Shown in pieces: positions 10,709 to 20,926 of a stretch of 64,000 nucleotides of DNA (its first letter is position 1; each line of letters opens with the position of its first letter). The notes below the pieces were generated by a model that was not told the DNA's origin, made no database searches, and was given only the letters and a program-made list of their open reading frames with translations. The translations under genes and the position numbers were made by a program. The stretch covers positions 38,123,519 through 38,187,518 of the forward strand of contig CM019072.1 of NCBI GenBank assembly GCA_009667805.1. The letters are read 5' to 3'. Origin of the DNA: Leptobrachium leishanense. Its lineage: Eukaryota > Chordata > Amphibia > Anura > Megophryidae.

Positions 10709-11155
10709 AGGGGCCCCTCAAGGCTCTTTCACCTTATTGGTCCAGGCTTTCATACTTTTCTTTTTCCTCAGAATGGAGTTTTTTTCCTGTCTTGTCTCTC
10801 CTTTTTCTTCACCCCTCTCTTTTTATTTCTTCTTTCCTCGTGCCCAGTCTGTTTGTGGTGCCCTGCGGAGAGGTGTGGGATGCAGTTTACAGCTCGGGAT
10901 CTCTTGATTTGCTATGGCCTCTAAACTACATGTAGTTTCCCTTAACGTTAAGGATCTCAATTCCCCAACAAGGGGTGGTTGCTGTTTCGTCTGTTCCACC
11001 GCAAGAAAGTGGATATTGCTCTCTTACAAGAGACACGTCTCTCCCGAGTACGTCCCATCCGATTGTAAAACAAGAGATTACCTGGGCTGTACACTTGTGT
11101 GCTTCCAAAAAAGAATTGGGTGGCCATATTGATACACAGAGATTGTCCTTTTCAG
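10709..11155 (+). pseudogene. L1/Tx1-like LINE inter-ORF tract and ORF2 endonuclease start
   Basis: A pyrimidine-rich inter-ORF tract (10740-10840) is followed by an ATG at 10914. The frame there starts like an L1-type AP endonuclease: KLHVVSLNVKDLNSP, with the catalytic Asn of the first motif. Frame changes begin after about 20 residues, and endonuclease-like sequence can be followed to about 11155, where a Tc1 relic takes over. It is the same layout as the well-preserved L1 at 41830-42200. Confidence 0.7.
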
Positions 11156-11159
11156 GTTG

Positions 11160-11625
11160 ATTATACTCATGCTGTAGCACTTGTTTTAGCCATCTTGCGG
11201 CGCCAGCGGCTAGGACTGTGACACATCTCAAACCAGTCTGCCCATTCTCCTCTGACCTCAACAAGGTATTTTTGTCCACACAACTGCCGCTCACTGGATA
11301 TTTTCTTTTTACGAAACAGTCTCTGTAAACCCTAGAGATGGTTGTGCGTGAAAATCCCAGTAGATCAGCAGTTCTTTAAAACTCGGACCATCCTGTCTAG
11401 TATCAACAACCATATCATATTTAAAGTCACCTAAATGCCCTTTCTGCCCCATTCTGATGCTCGGTTTGAACTTCAGCAAGTCGTCTTCACTGCGTCTAGA
11501 TGCCTAAATGCATTGAGTTGCTGCCATGTGATTGGCTGATTAGCAATTTGTGTTAACAATAACGAGCAATTGACCAGGTGTACCTAATAAAGTGGCTGGT
11601 GATTGTATATAATAGTATTTAATAT
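11160..11625 (-). pseudogene. Tc1-like transposase, N-terminal relic with end sequence
   Basis: The minus strand begins in a terminal segment ending accaggtgtacctaataaag (11583-11602). It then reads a degenerate transposase N terminus: a helix-turn-helix region near 11300-11450 and a GQRRMGRLV segment at about 11220-11245. The family resembles widespread vertebrate Tc1 elements with this terminal sequence. The catalytic domain is missing. Multiple stops. Confidence 0.75.
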
Positions 11626-12230
11626 AATTAAATCAGTATAATGTTTCATTGTTTGGATTGTCTTATTTTTCAGAAAGTTTCAAAGAGATGAGGGTGTTAA
11701 TGATCAACTACCACCAATGAAATAGTTGTATGATATGCAAAGTTGTATAAAGGTAAAACTGCTGAATTTATCTGTTTTTAATTCAATGACTTGTGATAAA
11801 TTATTGCATCTGATTTGCTGCCTAGAAATTTTTTGTTGGGTGATTCAGATATAAACTCACTGTTCTAGGATACTAAGCCGCAGAAAATGAATCATAATTC
11901 TAGGGAGTAAAGATTGGTAAATAATTATCTGCAACTATCTCTATAGTAAGACTAGCTGTCAGCAAGATATTCCACAAGTTATTACTTTGAGCTTGTTTGT
12001 AATTTATATAGGTAGGATGTGGGTGAGTAAAGTGTGGAAAGCGCAAATTTGGTTACTCTGGTATAGAAAATGATAAGGGATGTTTAACTTAAACATGAAT
12101 TAATATATAGTGCCAAAGGTTTACAAACATGTTTAAATTACAGGTTTCATAATAGAAAAAAATTTAAATATTAATTATCCCAGGATTACTAAACAAGTGG
12201 TTTAGATGTGCAAGTGGAAGTGATTTATAG
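11626..12230. other. No recognisable feature
   Basis: AT-rich unique-looking sequence with no long frame and no repeat structure that I can see. Confidence 0.5.
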
Positions 12231-12232
12231 AT

Positions 12233-12320
12233 CAACTGATCAGCCACAACATTAATGGAACACTATCACGTACGTACGTACGTACGTACATACATAAGTT
12301 CGTTCGTACGTATGTACGCT
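12233..12320. repeat. Tc1 terminal fragment and (ACGT)n simple repeat
   Basis: 12236-12258 matches the terminal segment (ctgatcagccacaacattaa) of the Tc1 copy ending at 19975. It is followed by an acgt-type simple repeat with transitions (12265-12318), which can form alternating purine-pyrimidine or self-complementary structures. Confidence 0.7.
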
Positions 12321-12485
12321 GTAACTAGATTACTTGTGCATTACAAACAAAAACACCTTATAAAACACCTTCTGCTGTTTTTTTCTTTGTTTGAAATTAC
12401 AGGTAAAAAAGAAAAAGAAAATTAGCTTTTTTTATCACCTGTTTTCATTTTGCGTATTTTTCCCATGGTGCGACATTTACCATAA

Positions 12486-12891
12486 TTTGTGCAAAAGTTT
12501 TACTTTGTGACTTTACACGGTATATAACAGTTAATAAGGTGGAGGAGGGAATGTTTAGATAAAACTATTGTATTCTCCAAGCTGCTCCAGATAAGAGATG
12601 GCAGCTGAATGAGACGAAACAGGGAGCTTAAAATACTTCTAATCTCCCCTGGTTATGTCATTTGAATACATCCCACACAATACAATGATTTGTGCAAAAG
12701 TTTTACTTTGTGACTTTACACAGTATATAACAGTTAATAAGGTGGAGGAGGGAATGTTTAGATAAGACTATTGTATTCTCCAAGCTGCTCCAGATAAGAG
12801 ATGGCAGCTGAATGAGACAAAACAGGGAGCTTAAAATACTTCTAATCTCCCCTGGTTATGTCATTTGAATACATCCCACACAATACAATGA
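12486..12891. repeat. Tandem duplication, 203-bp unit, two copies
   Basis: The block starting tttgtgcaaaagttttac at 12486 recurs at 12689 with only a few differences (for example acggtatataac against acagtatataac). The near identity means a fairly recent direct duplication. Confidence 0.92.
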
Positions 12892-13271
12892 TGTGAGTCG
12901 GCTGCCTGACCCATTGAACTTATTATATGGCCAAAGCCACACTGAGGAGCAAGTGATATAAAGATACTGGGGGGGGGGGGGTTACAACACAAAAGATAAC
13001 ACAATAGATGCACCCAGTAACACATATTGACAAGATCCGTGCCTGCATATGGGGAGATACCTGAATAATGCTGCCCTTATTCCATGCTCAGCACTGAAAT
13101 GGTTAAACACAGCCGACACACACCACACCCTCTTGCCTGCAATAAAGGTCCACTCCCCCCTATCCAATGTGACTTTGCATTGCAAGCAGTGGCGTAGCGT
13201 GGGGGGGGCTGGGGGGGCCGTGGCCCCGGGCGCAGTTTTGTTAGGGGCGCATTTGCGCCCCTAAAACTGGC

Positions 13272-13537
13272 CCGGGGGTTGAGGGGACGCAGATGCCGGG
13301 CAGCGCGGGAGCGCCTGCCCGGTCTTTAACAGTCCGTCCTGTTAGGTGATGCGGCTGCGCGGCGTGCGCAGCCGGTCACGTGGTCCGGCTAATCAGGTGG
13401 TACGGAGTCTCTGTACCACCTGATTGGCCGGACCACGTGACCGGCTGCGCGGCATCACCTAACAGGATGGACTGTTAAAGACCGGGCAGGCGCTCCGCGC
13501 TGCCCGGCATCTGCGTCCCGGTCCCCTCAACCCCCGC
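13272..13537. repeat. Perfect-class palindrome, about 130-bp arms, GC-rich
   Basis: Arms meet at a short centre near 13404 (ggtggtac, spacer, gtaccacc). Mismatches are few, for example ccgtcctgttagg against cctaacaggatgg. Could form a cruciform in DNA or a hairpin in RNA. Part of its sequence (tcacgtggtccggc) recurs in another hAT-type element near 48780. Confidence 0.93.
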
Positions 13538-13567
13538 CGGAGCTGGGGCCTGGGGCAATATCCAGGT

Positions 13568-14615
13568 AAGGGCTGGGGGCAAATCCATGAGATGGGGGCA
13601 AATCCATGAGTGAGCTGGGGGGCAAATCCATGAGTGAGCTGGGGGGCAAATCCATGAGCTGGGGGCAAATCCATGAGTGAGCTGGGGGCAAATCCATGAG
13701 ATGGGGGCAAATCCATGAGCTGGGGGCAAATCCATGAGTGAGCTGGGGGGCAAATCCATGAGATGGGGGCAAATCCATGAGATGGGGGCAAATCCATGAG
13801 TGAGCTGGGGCCTGGGGGGCAAATCCATGAGATGGGGGCAAATCCATGAGCTGGGGGGCAAATCCATGAGTGAGCTGGGGGGCAAATCCATGAGATGGGG
13901 GCAAATCCATGAGTGAGCTGGGGGGCAAATCCATGAGATGGGGGCAAATCCATGAGTGAGCTGGGGGGCAAATCCATGAGATGGGGGCAAATCCATGAGT
14001 GAGCTGGGGGGCAAATCCATGAGCTGGGGGCAAATCCATGTGTGAGCTGGGGGACAAATCCATGAGCTGGGGGGCAAATCCATGAGCTGGGGGCAAATCC
14101 ATGAGCTGGGGGCAAATCCATGTGTGAGCTGGGGGGCAAATCCATGTGTGAGCTGGGGGCAAATCCATGAGATGGGGGCAAATCCATGAGTGAGCTGGGG
14201 GCAAATCCATGAGATGGGGGCAAATCCATGAGTGAGCTGGGGGGCAAATCCATGAGATGGGGGCAAATCCATGAGTGAGCTGGGGGGCAAATCCATGTGA
14301 GAGCTGAGGCAAATCTATGAGCTGGGGGCAAATCCCCGTGAGCTGGGGCAAATCCATGAGTGAGCTGGGGGGCAAATCCATGAGTGAGCTGGGGGGCAAA
14401 TCCATGAGTGAGCTGGGGGGCAAATCCATGAGCTTGGGCAAATCCATGAGCTGGGGGCAAATCCATGAGCTGGGGGGCAAATCCATGAGCTGGGGGCAAA
14501 TCCATGAGCTGGGGGCAAATCCATGTGTGAGCTGGGGGCAAATCCATGTGTGAGCTGGGGGGCAAATCCATGTGTGAGCTGGGGGCAAATCCATGTGTGA
14601 GCTGGGGCAATATCG
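13568..14615. repeat. Minisatellite, 19- and 25-bp units, about 1.05 kb
   Basis: Tens of copies of gctgggggcaaatccatga, alternating irregularly with a longer form that adds gtgagct. G runs of 5-6 recur every unit. It translates without stops in several minus-strand frames, which explains the long spurious frames there. Confidence 0.95.
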
Positions 14616-15125
14616 ATAACGTCCACAGGTTGGGGGGGTGCACAATTCTTTGCTGGCCCCGGGCGCTGACAACCCACGCTACGCCACTGATTGCAAGTCT
14701 ATCCTGCATACTATTCTGACCTGTTCTAAGTTGCTCTTGTCTACCGTGTACCAGACCCTGCTTGCCTACCGACTACCGCCCTGTACCAGCCCCTTGACCA
14801 CGGATCGCCCACTGACCATTTGCTGGATAACCCCCTTGTACTGCGCCATGGGTCTTCCTGTGTCTGTCTACCCAAAGGTACCATTTGTGTATCCCTGCAC
14901 ACTGGGCTCAGACCCCCAGAACTTGGGTCCCACCATGGCACACACCAGGTGCCACCCTGACAGAATGCAAAGCCACATTGGATAAGGGGGAGTGGACCTT
15001 TATTGCAGGCAGGAGGGTGTGGTGTGTGTTTGCTGTGTTTAAGAGTTTCAGTGCTGAGCAGGGCAGCATTATTCACGTATCTGCCCATATGCAGGCACGG
15101 ATCCTCACACATATAGAGTAAAATA

Positions 15126-15248
15126 TTTTCGTAACTAAACATACAAGAGTAAAACAAAGCACATATAAGATATCAGCAACAAGAAATAAACACAATAAGG
15201 ACATTTTTGGTGGTAGTGGCCCTTTTAAAACCTCCTTTTTAAAACCTG
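15126..15248. other. No recognisable feature
   Basis: Short AT-rich gap between the inverted LTR-like arm and the truncated MITE. Confidence 0.5.
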
Positions 15249-15252
15249 TAGG

Positions 15253-15365
15253 TCAGTGTTTCCCAAACCTGTCCTCAGGACCCTCCGCCTCGCCAGGTTT
15301 GACAGATATCTGAAGCACAGCACAGGTGACATGATTTGCTGCTCAGTGATGGCAGGATTCAGTCT
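15253..15365. mobile_element. Truncated hAT MITE (cagtgtttccc end)
   Basis: The sequence from cagtgtttcccaaacc through ggcaggattcag matches the left two thirds of the complete 181-bp MITE at 46677-46857. Its right end is missing, replaced by Tc1 sequence. Confidence 0.78.
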
Positions 15366-15715
15366 GTTTTTCCCCACAAGACGTCTCATCATGTCCTGCG
15401 GTATCTGGCACCCAGTTATTAGCAGCAGATCCTTTAAGTCCTGCAAGGTGCGAGATCCGATCTGTTGTTCCAGCACATCCCACAGATGCTCAAGTGGATT
15501 GAGATCTGGGGAATTTGGAGGCCAAGGCAACACCTTTAAATTTTTGTCATGGTCCTCAATCCATCCCTTAACAATTTTTGCTGTGTGGCAGGGTGCATTA
15601 TCCTGCTGAAAGTTTTCACTTCCTTTAGGGAACACTAATGCCAAAAAGGGGTGTACATGATCTGCAATCATCTCTTCTATCACAAAATATAGGCCCGGGC
15701 ATTTTGGACTGAGCA
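15366..15715 (-). pseudogene. Tc1-like transposase, C-terminal relic (second D and E of DDE)
   Basis: The minus strand carries the ADHVHPFL segment, the second catalytic Asp in FQQDNAPCHTA, and the final Glu in SPDLNPLEHLWDV, with spacing of the DD34E Tc1 group. The frame is open across this region and runs into unrelated repeats at both ends: the MITE on the right of the protein and a hAT-type minisatellite on its left. It resembles the other half of the Tc1 type seen at 11160-11625, but the two are about 3.7 kb apart and may be independent copies. Confidence 0.88.
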
Positions 15716-16721
15716 GCCCACATTTTTTTTCTGCACAGCGCACATTACTATGAGTTGTATTGCTGTGGAGCTCTGTGATACGCTTATACACACTGCACAT
15801 TACTGTGGAGCTCTGTGACACCCTCTTGAACACTGCACATTACTGTGGAGCTCTGTAAAAACCCATATAACACTGCACATTATGGGGGTGTCACAGAGCT
15901 CCACAGTAATAAAACTCAATGTAATGTACGATATCAAATTCATTCATCCCCCCCAGCATATCAAATTCATTAATTTCTCCACCCCCAGCATATAAAATTC
16001 ATTAATTTCTCCCCAGCACAGCAAATTCATTCATTTCTCCCCCCAGCATATTAAATTCATTCATTTCTCCCCCCACACCATACCAATTTCATTCATTTCC
16101 TCCCCAGCATAGCAAATTCACTCATTCCCCCTCAGCATATCAAATTCATTCATTTCTCCCCCCACACCATACCAATTTCATAAATTTCCCCCAGCATACC
16201 AAATTCATTCATTTCTCCCCCCCCTCAGCATATCAAATTCATTCATTTCTCCCCCCCACCATACCAAATTCATTCATTTCTTCCCCCTCGGCATATCAAA
16301 TTCATTCATTTCTCCCCCTCAGCATATCAAATTCATTCATTTCTTCCCCCAGCATACCAAATTCATTCATTTCTCCCCCAGCATATCAATTTCATTAATT
16401 TCTCCCTCCAACATACCAATTTCATTCATTTCTCCTCCCAGCATACCAGTAAATTTCATTTCTCTCCCCCCCAGCAGACCGATAAATTTCATTTCTCTCC
16501 CCCCTAGCAAACCAATAAATTTCATGTGACCTAATCAGCTGGGGCCGATGGCTAATTAGGTCATAGGGCTCGCCACTCCCTGGATGGCTGGTCGCCTTCC
16601 CTCTTCAGCTGACCTAGGCTGCATTGCCTGGCGGCAGGCTATGGAGGCCAGCTGACCGGCAAGGGAGGCTAGTGGCCTACCGGGGAAATGCCCGGTTTGC
16701 CCGATGGCCAGTCCAGGCCTG
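15716..16721. mobile_element. hAT-type element, minisatellite-bearing, left end unclear
   Basis: The right end is the inverted terminus whose reverse complement reads caggcctggactggcc, the same terminus seen at about 53786. Inside are four copies of a cactgcacattactgtggag-type unit (15735-15900), a 30-bp minisatellite (15930-16530) and a GC-rich segment (16540-16721). The left end lies near 15716 inside a Tc1 relic, but I cannot define it or a TSD. Confidence 0.6.
15930..16530. repeat. Minisatellite, about 30-bp unit
   Basis: About 19 imperfect units of ccagcatatcaaattcattc followed by atttctcccc. Related in sequence to arrays at 54180-54560 and 51700-52345 (a C run followed by an A/T block with caaattcatt-like text). 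Confidence 0.9.
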
Positions 16722-16819
16722 GTAGGTGGTATATGTCATGTGTGATTTGACATCTTTCTTTCATGGCCAGCATTATGGTTTTCAGCTGTTTGAGCTACAG
16801 TAGCTCTTGCGGGTGATTG

Positions 16820-17895
16820 GACCAGTCAGGCAAGCCTTCACTCTCTAAAATAATAGAAAGGACAAATTATATTGACCTCAGTGGAAGCCCCAATGGACTG
16901 TATGTTCCACGAAAAAGGTCAACCGTGACCTGCTGTGTACGGATAATTCAACTCTTTATTAGAGATTCAAAAATATTAAAAACAACAGTAACAGTCAGTT
17001 ATGAATTCATCTCTTTACATTCCCATAGTGATGTCCAATTGGGTCACTATTGTAAAAGCATCAATATTAATAGGTCAATTAGACTCTATACCAAATATAT
17101 GCACTCTCTATATGTCTCCCTTAAATTGCTGAGTCCTCCCTATTGCAAGGAGGAAGAGACATATACTAATTGTATAAATCAGGTTGTGTGCTATTTAAAA
17201 ATTTGCAATAATTTAGTTGCTTAGAAATCGTGTTTCATGGACCATATCCATCCGATTCTCAAGTCAACATAAATTGTAATTGCAATCTCGTAAGAGATTT
17301 TTTCTGTTAGCAAAAATTCAGAAGCAATAAAGTTGATCTGGGCGGTGGCCCTACAAGCGATTGGAAGATGTCACAGGTCTCCTTTGTGTGGGACCATGTT
17401 AGGAATGATTAACAGAAACATTGGCGGATGGTAATTCAACAACCTATGAGTTCTCATGTTGTGCCACACGATATCAGTGCAGTTCGCATTACATGAATCT
17501 TTCCACAATCATCACACTACTAAATGAGGTCTCCTTGGCGTGGGACCATAGAAAATCGGCACACTCACCGCCATTACAATAACACAGGCCTCCTTAATTT
17601 GGGACAATAGCTGTATTAGAATATGAGGGAACCCTGAATTACTCGGGAGTATAACCGAAAAACCGCCAGCTACGATAAGTTAAAAACAAGGCACTCGACG
17701 CACGTTTCGCTGCTATGGAAAACCAGCTTTATCAGTTGAAATTGCCTGTTTCTAAATGTCGGGTATTTAAGCTACTCGCTATTCCTTCCGTCACTAGCCA
17801 GTATGCACCAAATTGGCCAATCATTCAAGGGTTTTGAGACTGCGTCCAATCAGGATGTTGAACGTAATTAGCGTCATTTTTGTCACTTCCTCTAT
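16820..17895 (-). mobile_element. Penelope-like non-coding insertion with hammerhead-like motif
   Basis: Interrupts the Tc1 relic between ccttcactc and aatcactccatgtgc, with tcactc shared at both junctions. It has no RT frame, but its minus strand contains a hammerhead-ribozyme-like motif at 17688-17726, a hallmark of Penelope-like elements and related retrozymes. AT-rich throughout. Assignment rests on that motif and on resemblance in layout to 55894-56500. Confidence 0.5.
17685..17735 (-). ncRNA. Hammerhead-ribozyme-like motif (type I, minimal)
   Basis: On the minus strand: CTGATAA (canonical box CUGAUGA with one change), stem II gctg/cagc, the invariant GAAA box, then a GTC cleavage triplet a few bases later. 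Outer bases ggca and tgcc could form stem I. This is the order and spacing of type I hammerheads in Penelope-like elements, which have a very short stem III. Activity is not shown; the G-to-A change in the core would weaken it. Confidence 0.5.
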
Positions 17896-17998
17896 TGGCC
17901 AATCACTCCATGTGCATCAATGAGTCTTGGGCGTCCATGACCCTGACACCCATTCATAGATAGAATCTAATAAATGTGGAGCAAGGAAGGACAACTAT

Positions 17999-18955
17999 TG
18001 AGTACCCCAAAATACTTGCAGGATTATTCACAAAGCACCAAAAGGTCACCGACATTTCGGTGCTCTTTCGTTCCCCGCACTACTGGGCAATTCGGCGAGT
18101 CCAGTTTGCCGACCCTGCAGTGCATTCAGGTATCGCTGCAGGATCCCCAAAGTGCAGAGAAAAGCCGTCGACTGAACGATTGTCGGGGGTTGTTGCATCT
18201 CTTGTGCAGGGATGAAGTTCTTGGCATTCAGTACTGGCCACCCTTTCTGGGTGTAGCAGTCTGATTTGTATATGGAGCAGTTGTCCCTGTAATGGTACAA
18301 TCAAGCTAAAGCCTTGTGAGACCTGAGCGGGCCCCACCATAGAGCAGGCCACTAGTGTCGATGTTCGTTCTCAGTACCCTCAAAAACCCGTTTTTGCTCA
18401 CTAAAAGCTGCCGACCGCCGCAAAACCGCCAATTTGAACGCAGAAACTGATGCAAAAAAGCCGAACACATCCAGATAAAGCAGACGATCAGCCGCAAAAC
18501 AGCCAATTAAAAGCCGGATGCATCCGAAAATGTCGACGATCCACCGCAAAAAAGCCAAAAAAAACCCGAACAGAGCGCCGACCAGCCGCTGGAAAAAGCT
18601 GATGAAAGGGGGTAAAAAACAAAACACATCCTAAAATTTTTTTTTTGCTGCAGATTAAAAGAATAAATGGTTTACTAGATATTGAATATTTTTTACATTG
18701 ACACCTATGGGATTTTCCAGAATTAACCTTCCAAATGAAACCACTGAAATTCAAGGCATTTCACTGACATTTCTCTGCTGTTCGGTGTTTTCTGAATAGA
18801 TTAACCATTACTTCTCTATGGGGATTTCAATTCCGTCGAACAGCACCGTATTTCGCTCCCAATTTGCCAAAATTTGGCGAACTGCCTGCTTTGTGAATAG
18901 CCGAATGACCATGAAATTGCACCGTAAATTCGGCTCTCTCTGAATAACCCCTTAG
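17999..18955 (+). mobile_element. MITE, family with GGGTTATTC ends, long form
   Basis: Ends are ggattattcacaaagc and tctctctgaataacccc. The interior has palindromic GC-rich blocks near both ends and a shared segment (ttctctgctgttcggtgttt and following, 18771-18840) also found at 25432, 48227 and, inverted, about 29880-29945. Inserted in a Tc1 relic. No coding capacity recognised. Confidence 0.75.
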
Positions 18956-18998
18956 GTGTTTTGGGGATACTCTGACCCAGTTGTCTAGCTATCACTAT

Positions 18999-19774
18999 TA
19001 GGGATGTGCGTTTCGGGTTTCGTAATTTCGGAATTTTCACGAAATTTCCCGATTCGTGTGTTCGGATTCGGCTGAATTTCCGAATCGGATCGGACCCGAA
19101 AACCGATAGATCCGAAAAGTTTTCCAAGCCGAAACGAAAAAATTTCGGATTTTTCGAATGGACTTGAAATGTGTCAAATCGAAATTTATTTTTGCTCTAT
19201 TCATGATTTCGGTTCCATTCGTGATTTCGGTTCCATTACGGGAATTCTGGAAATCGTATATTTAACTATTATCGGTTATATCGCTGATTCTGTAAATTTT
19301 GTATTTGTAAATGCGTATCACTTGTTTCTTGTGGCATTCGGGTCAGTTTAGCGTTTTTTAAATCGTTTTGTTCATTTTTTTTGTTCCTTGGCTTTCATAC
19401 CATTTTAATATGATTAAATAAAGTTGTGAAATGTATATTCAATTATTCATAAGAAAAAAAGGATCTTAATTTAATAAAAAAAAACACGATAGAATCGCCA
19501 GAATTATCGTAGACAGTTTGAAACGAGGAGAACAGAAGTTCCGAAAAAACAAAAATTTCCGAAATTTCCGAAAAGTCGATACAAAAAACGATCAAAGTGA
19601 CACGAAAATACGAAAAATGGTCGATATTGCGAAAAAAAATGTACACGAAAAACGAACCGAACCGAACCGAATCGAAACAGAAATCGTTTGAAACGAGCCG
19701 AATCAAAAAGTTTAAAGATCTGAACAAATCGAACCGAATCGAACCGATTAAAAAAAAATCGGTGCACAAGCCTA
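18999..19774. mobile_element. hAT MITE with perfect 8-bp TSD atcactat
   Basis: Ends tagggatgtgcg and the inverted cggtgcacaagccta. Flanked by atcactat at 18991-18998 and 19775-19782. The interior is AT-rich and dominated by imperfect inverted motifs such as ttcgga and tccgaa, so much of it is self-complementary. Removing it rejoins the Tc1 sequence around it. Long minus-strand frames inside are low-complexity Phe/Arg/Ser strings, not genes. Confidence 0.93.
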
Positions 19775-19982
19775 ATCACTATTTCCCTTGATACTCAGAT
19801 CTTTTTCAATGTCCATTTTTCTTGCTTCCAACAAAAGAAATTCAAGAACTGGCTGTTCACCTGCTCCTAATATATCCCACCCTGTGTCGTGACAGGTGCC
19901 AACATAACCATAGAATCAATGTTATTGACTTCACCTGTCAGTGTTAATGTTGTGGCTGATCAGTGTATAAATTATAGCTAAG

Positions 19983-20391
19983 GAGTTGTTTTGTGGTGGG
20001 TATGTGAAGAAATCGTGCCAAAGGCATGGACAAGTCTGCTACAGGAATTATCTTTACATATGTTATGACAAAAGGGAGCAAAGGAAATAGGGAGGAATGT
20101 AGAAAGATATTATGCATCTGTGACACATAAATTGGGTCATTTGAGATACTGTGGAAGCTGTGAGGGAATTTGAAGTCAAAATGCCGACCTCTGATCAGCC
20201 CGCCGAACGACGCCGAACTGCAGAAACAAAAAAAACGAAACTCTGCTATAAATTAAAAGGTTGTTAAAACGAAAACTAATTATTATTATTAAAATAAAGG
20301 AAGCTCTCAATGTCACTGACTGGCAGAAACTCTTTAATGGGAAAAACACAGGATAAGTGGAATATCTTTAAACTAAAAGATACTAAAAATT
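19983..20391. other. No recognisable feature
   Basis: AT-rich sequence to the right of the Tc1 inverted end. No repeat structure or frame of interest. Confidence 0.5.
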
Positions 20392-20775
20392 AAGCCACAG
20401 GCCGCTGTGTAGCGAACCATCACTGCTCATGCTGCTTTTCAGTCATGAGGTAAACTGGTGGGCTCCTATTTTATGCCCTCCCAGAAACAAATCCTTCTTG
20501 GGATCAAAAAACAAAGACACGGAGCAAAACATGCTGCAATGATGACCTGGCTGGAGGTACAATAAAACATACATAGTACACGACGGGTGGGGTCGCGCCT
20601 ATTCCAGGTCATCATTGCAGTTTGTTCCGCTCCGTGTCTTTGCTTTTTGATCCCAAGGTGGATTTGTTTCTGGGAGGGCGTAAAATAGGAGCCCACCAGT
20701 TTACCTCATGACTGAAAAACAGCGTGAGCAGTGATGGTTGGCTACACAGCATCCTGTGGCTTCATTTTTGGATAG
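20392..20775. repeat. Foldback element with about 155-bp inverted arms
   Basis: 20394-20550 and 20606-20765 are near-perfect inverted copies (ccagaaacaaatcc, aagacacggagc and catgaggtaaactgg on one side, complements on the other). A piece related to the centre recurs at 22546-22680 on the far side of the intact Tc1 element, suggesting the Tc1 landed inside a larger foldback-containing repeat. Confidence 0.85.
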
Positions 20776-20926
20776 GACTCACCCTCACAAGAGGTGCCGT
20801 GATGTTTGGCGGATGAGCTTACTCTCTTAATGACCATTAATAGAAACCAAAGCCTCTAGTTGTGTTTTGTTTCACACGGTATAATGGGAATAAGCGCAGA
20901 TGACATATTTTTTCTTATGTTTTATA

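Larger units (their letters stand above)
13187..14689. mobile_element. Non-autonomous hAT-type element with perfect 8-bp TSD
   Basis: Ends cagtggcgtagcg and the matching inverted gctacgccactg, flanked on both sides by attgcaag (13179-13186 and 14690-14697), as expected for hAT transposition. No transposase. The interior consists of a long GC-rich palindrome (13272-13537) and a large minisatellite (13568-14615). The three overlapping minus-strand frames of 273-416 codons here are translations of the minisatellite and should not be called proteins. Confidence 0.93.
13015..15113. repeat. Inverted LTR-like arms (13015-13178 and 14966-15113) flanking a hAT insertion
   Basis: The segment 13015-13178 is the approximate reverse complement of 14966-15113; shared strings include ataaaggtccactccccc and cctgcatatggg. 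Without the hAT element at 13187-14689, the arms would be separated by about 280 bp that read like frog gypsy LTR sequence (14698-14965, rich in ctgacc and ttgacca words). Probably a foldback or solo-LTR relic. LTR identity is a guess. Confidence 0.5.
16733..19982 (-). mobile_element. Tc1-like transposon relic split by three insertions
   Basis: Tc1 pieces lie at 16733-16819 (C-terminal region), 17896-17998, 18956-18998 and 19775-19975 (transposase N terminus and inverted end ctgatcagccacaacatt). Read on the minus strand and spliced across the insertions, they follow the order of one Tc1 family, starting near an ATG at about 19822. The insertions are a Penelope-like fragment (16820-17895), a MITE (17999-18955) and a hAT MITE (18999-19774). 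The transposase core is mostly gone. Confidence 0.75.

Noticed and set aside
13459..14709. Minus-strand frames of 416, 381 and 273 codons, rich in Pro, His and Trp
   Set aside because: They are translations in all three phases of a 19/25-bp minisatellite plus palindrome inside a non-autonomous hAT element. No unique protein sequence.
16817..17224. 135-codon plus-strand frame
   Set aside because: AT-rich frame inside the Penelope-like non-coding insertion, no family motif, and not in the orientation of the hammerhead-like motif.
19443..19779. Phe/Ser/Arg-rich minus-strand frames
   Set aside because: Low-complexity translation of the self-complementary A/T-rich hAT MITE.
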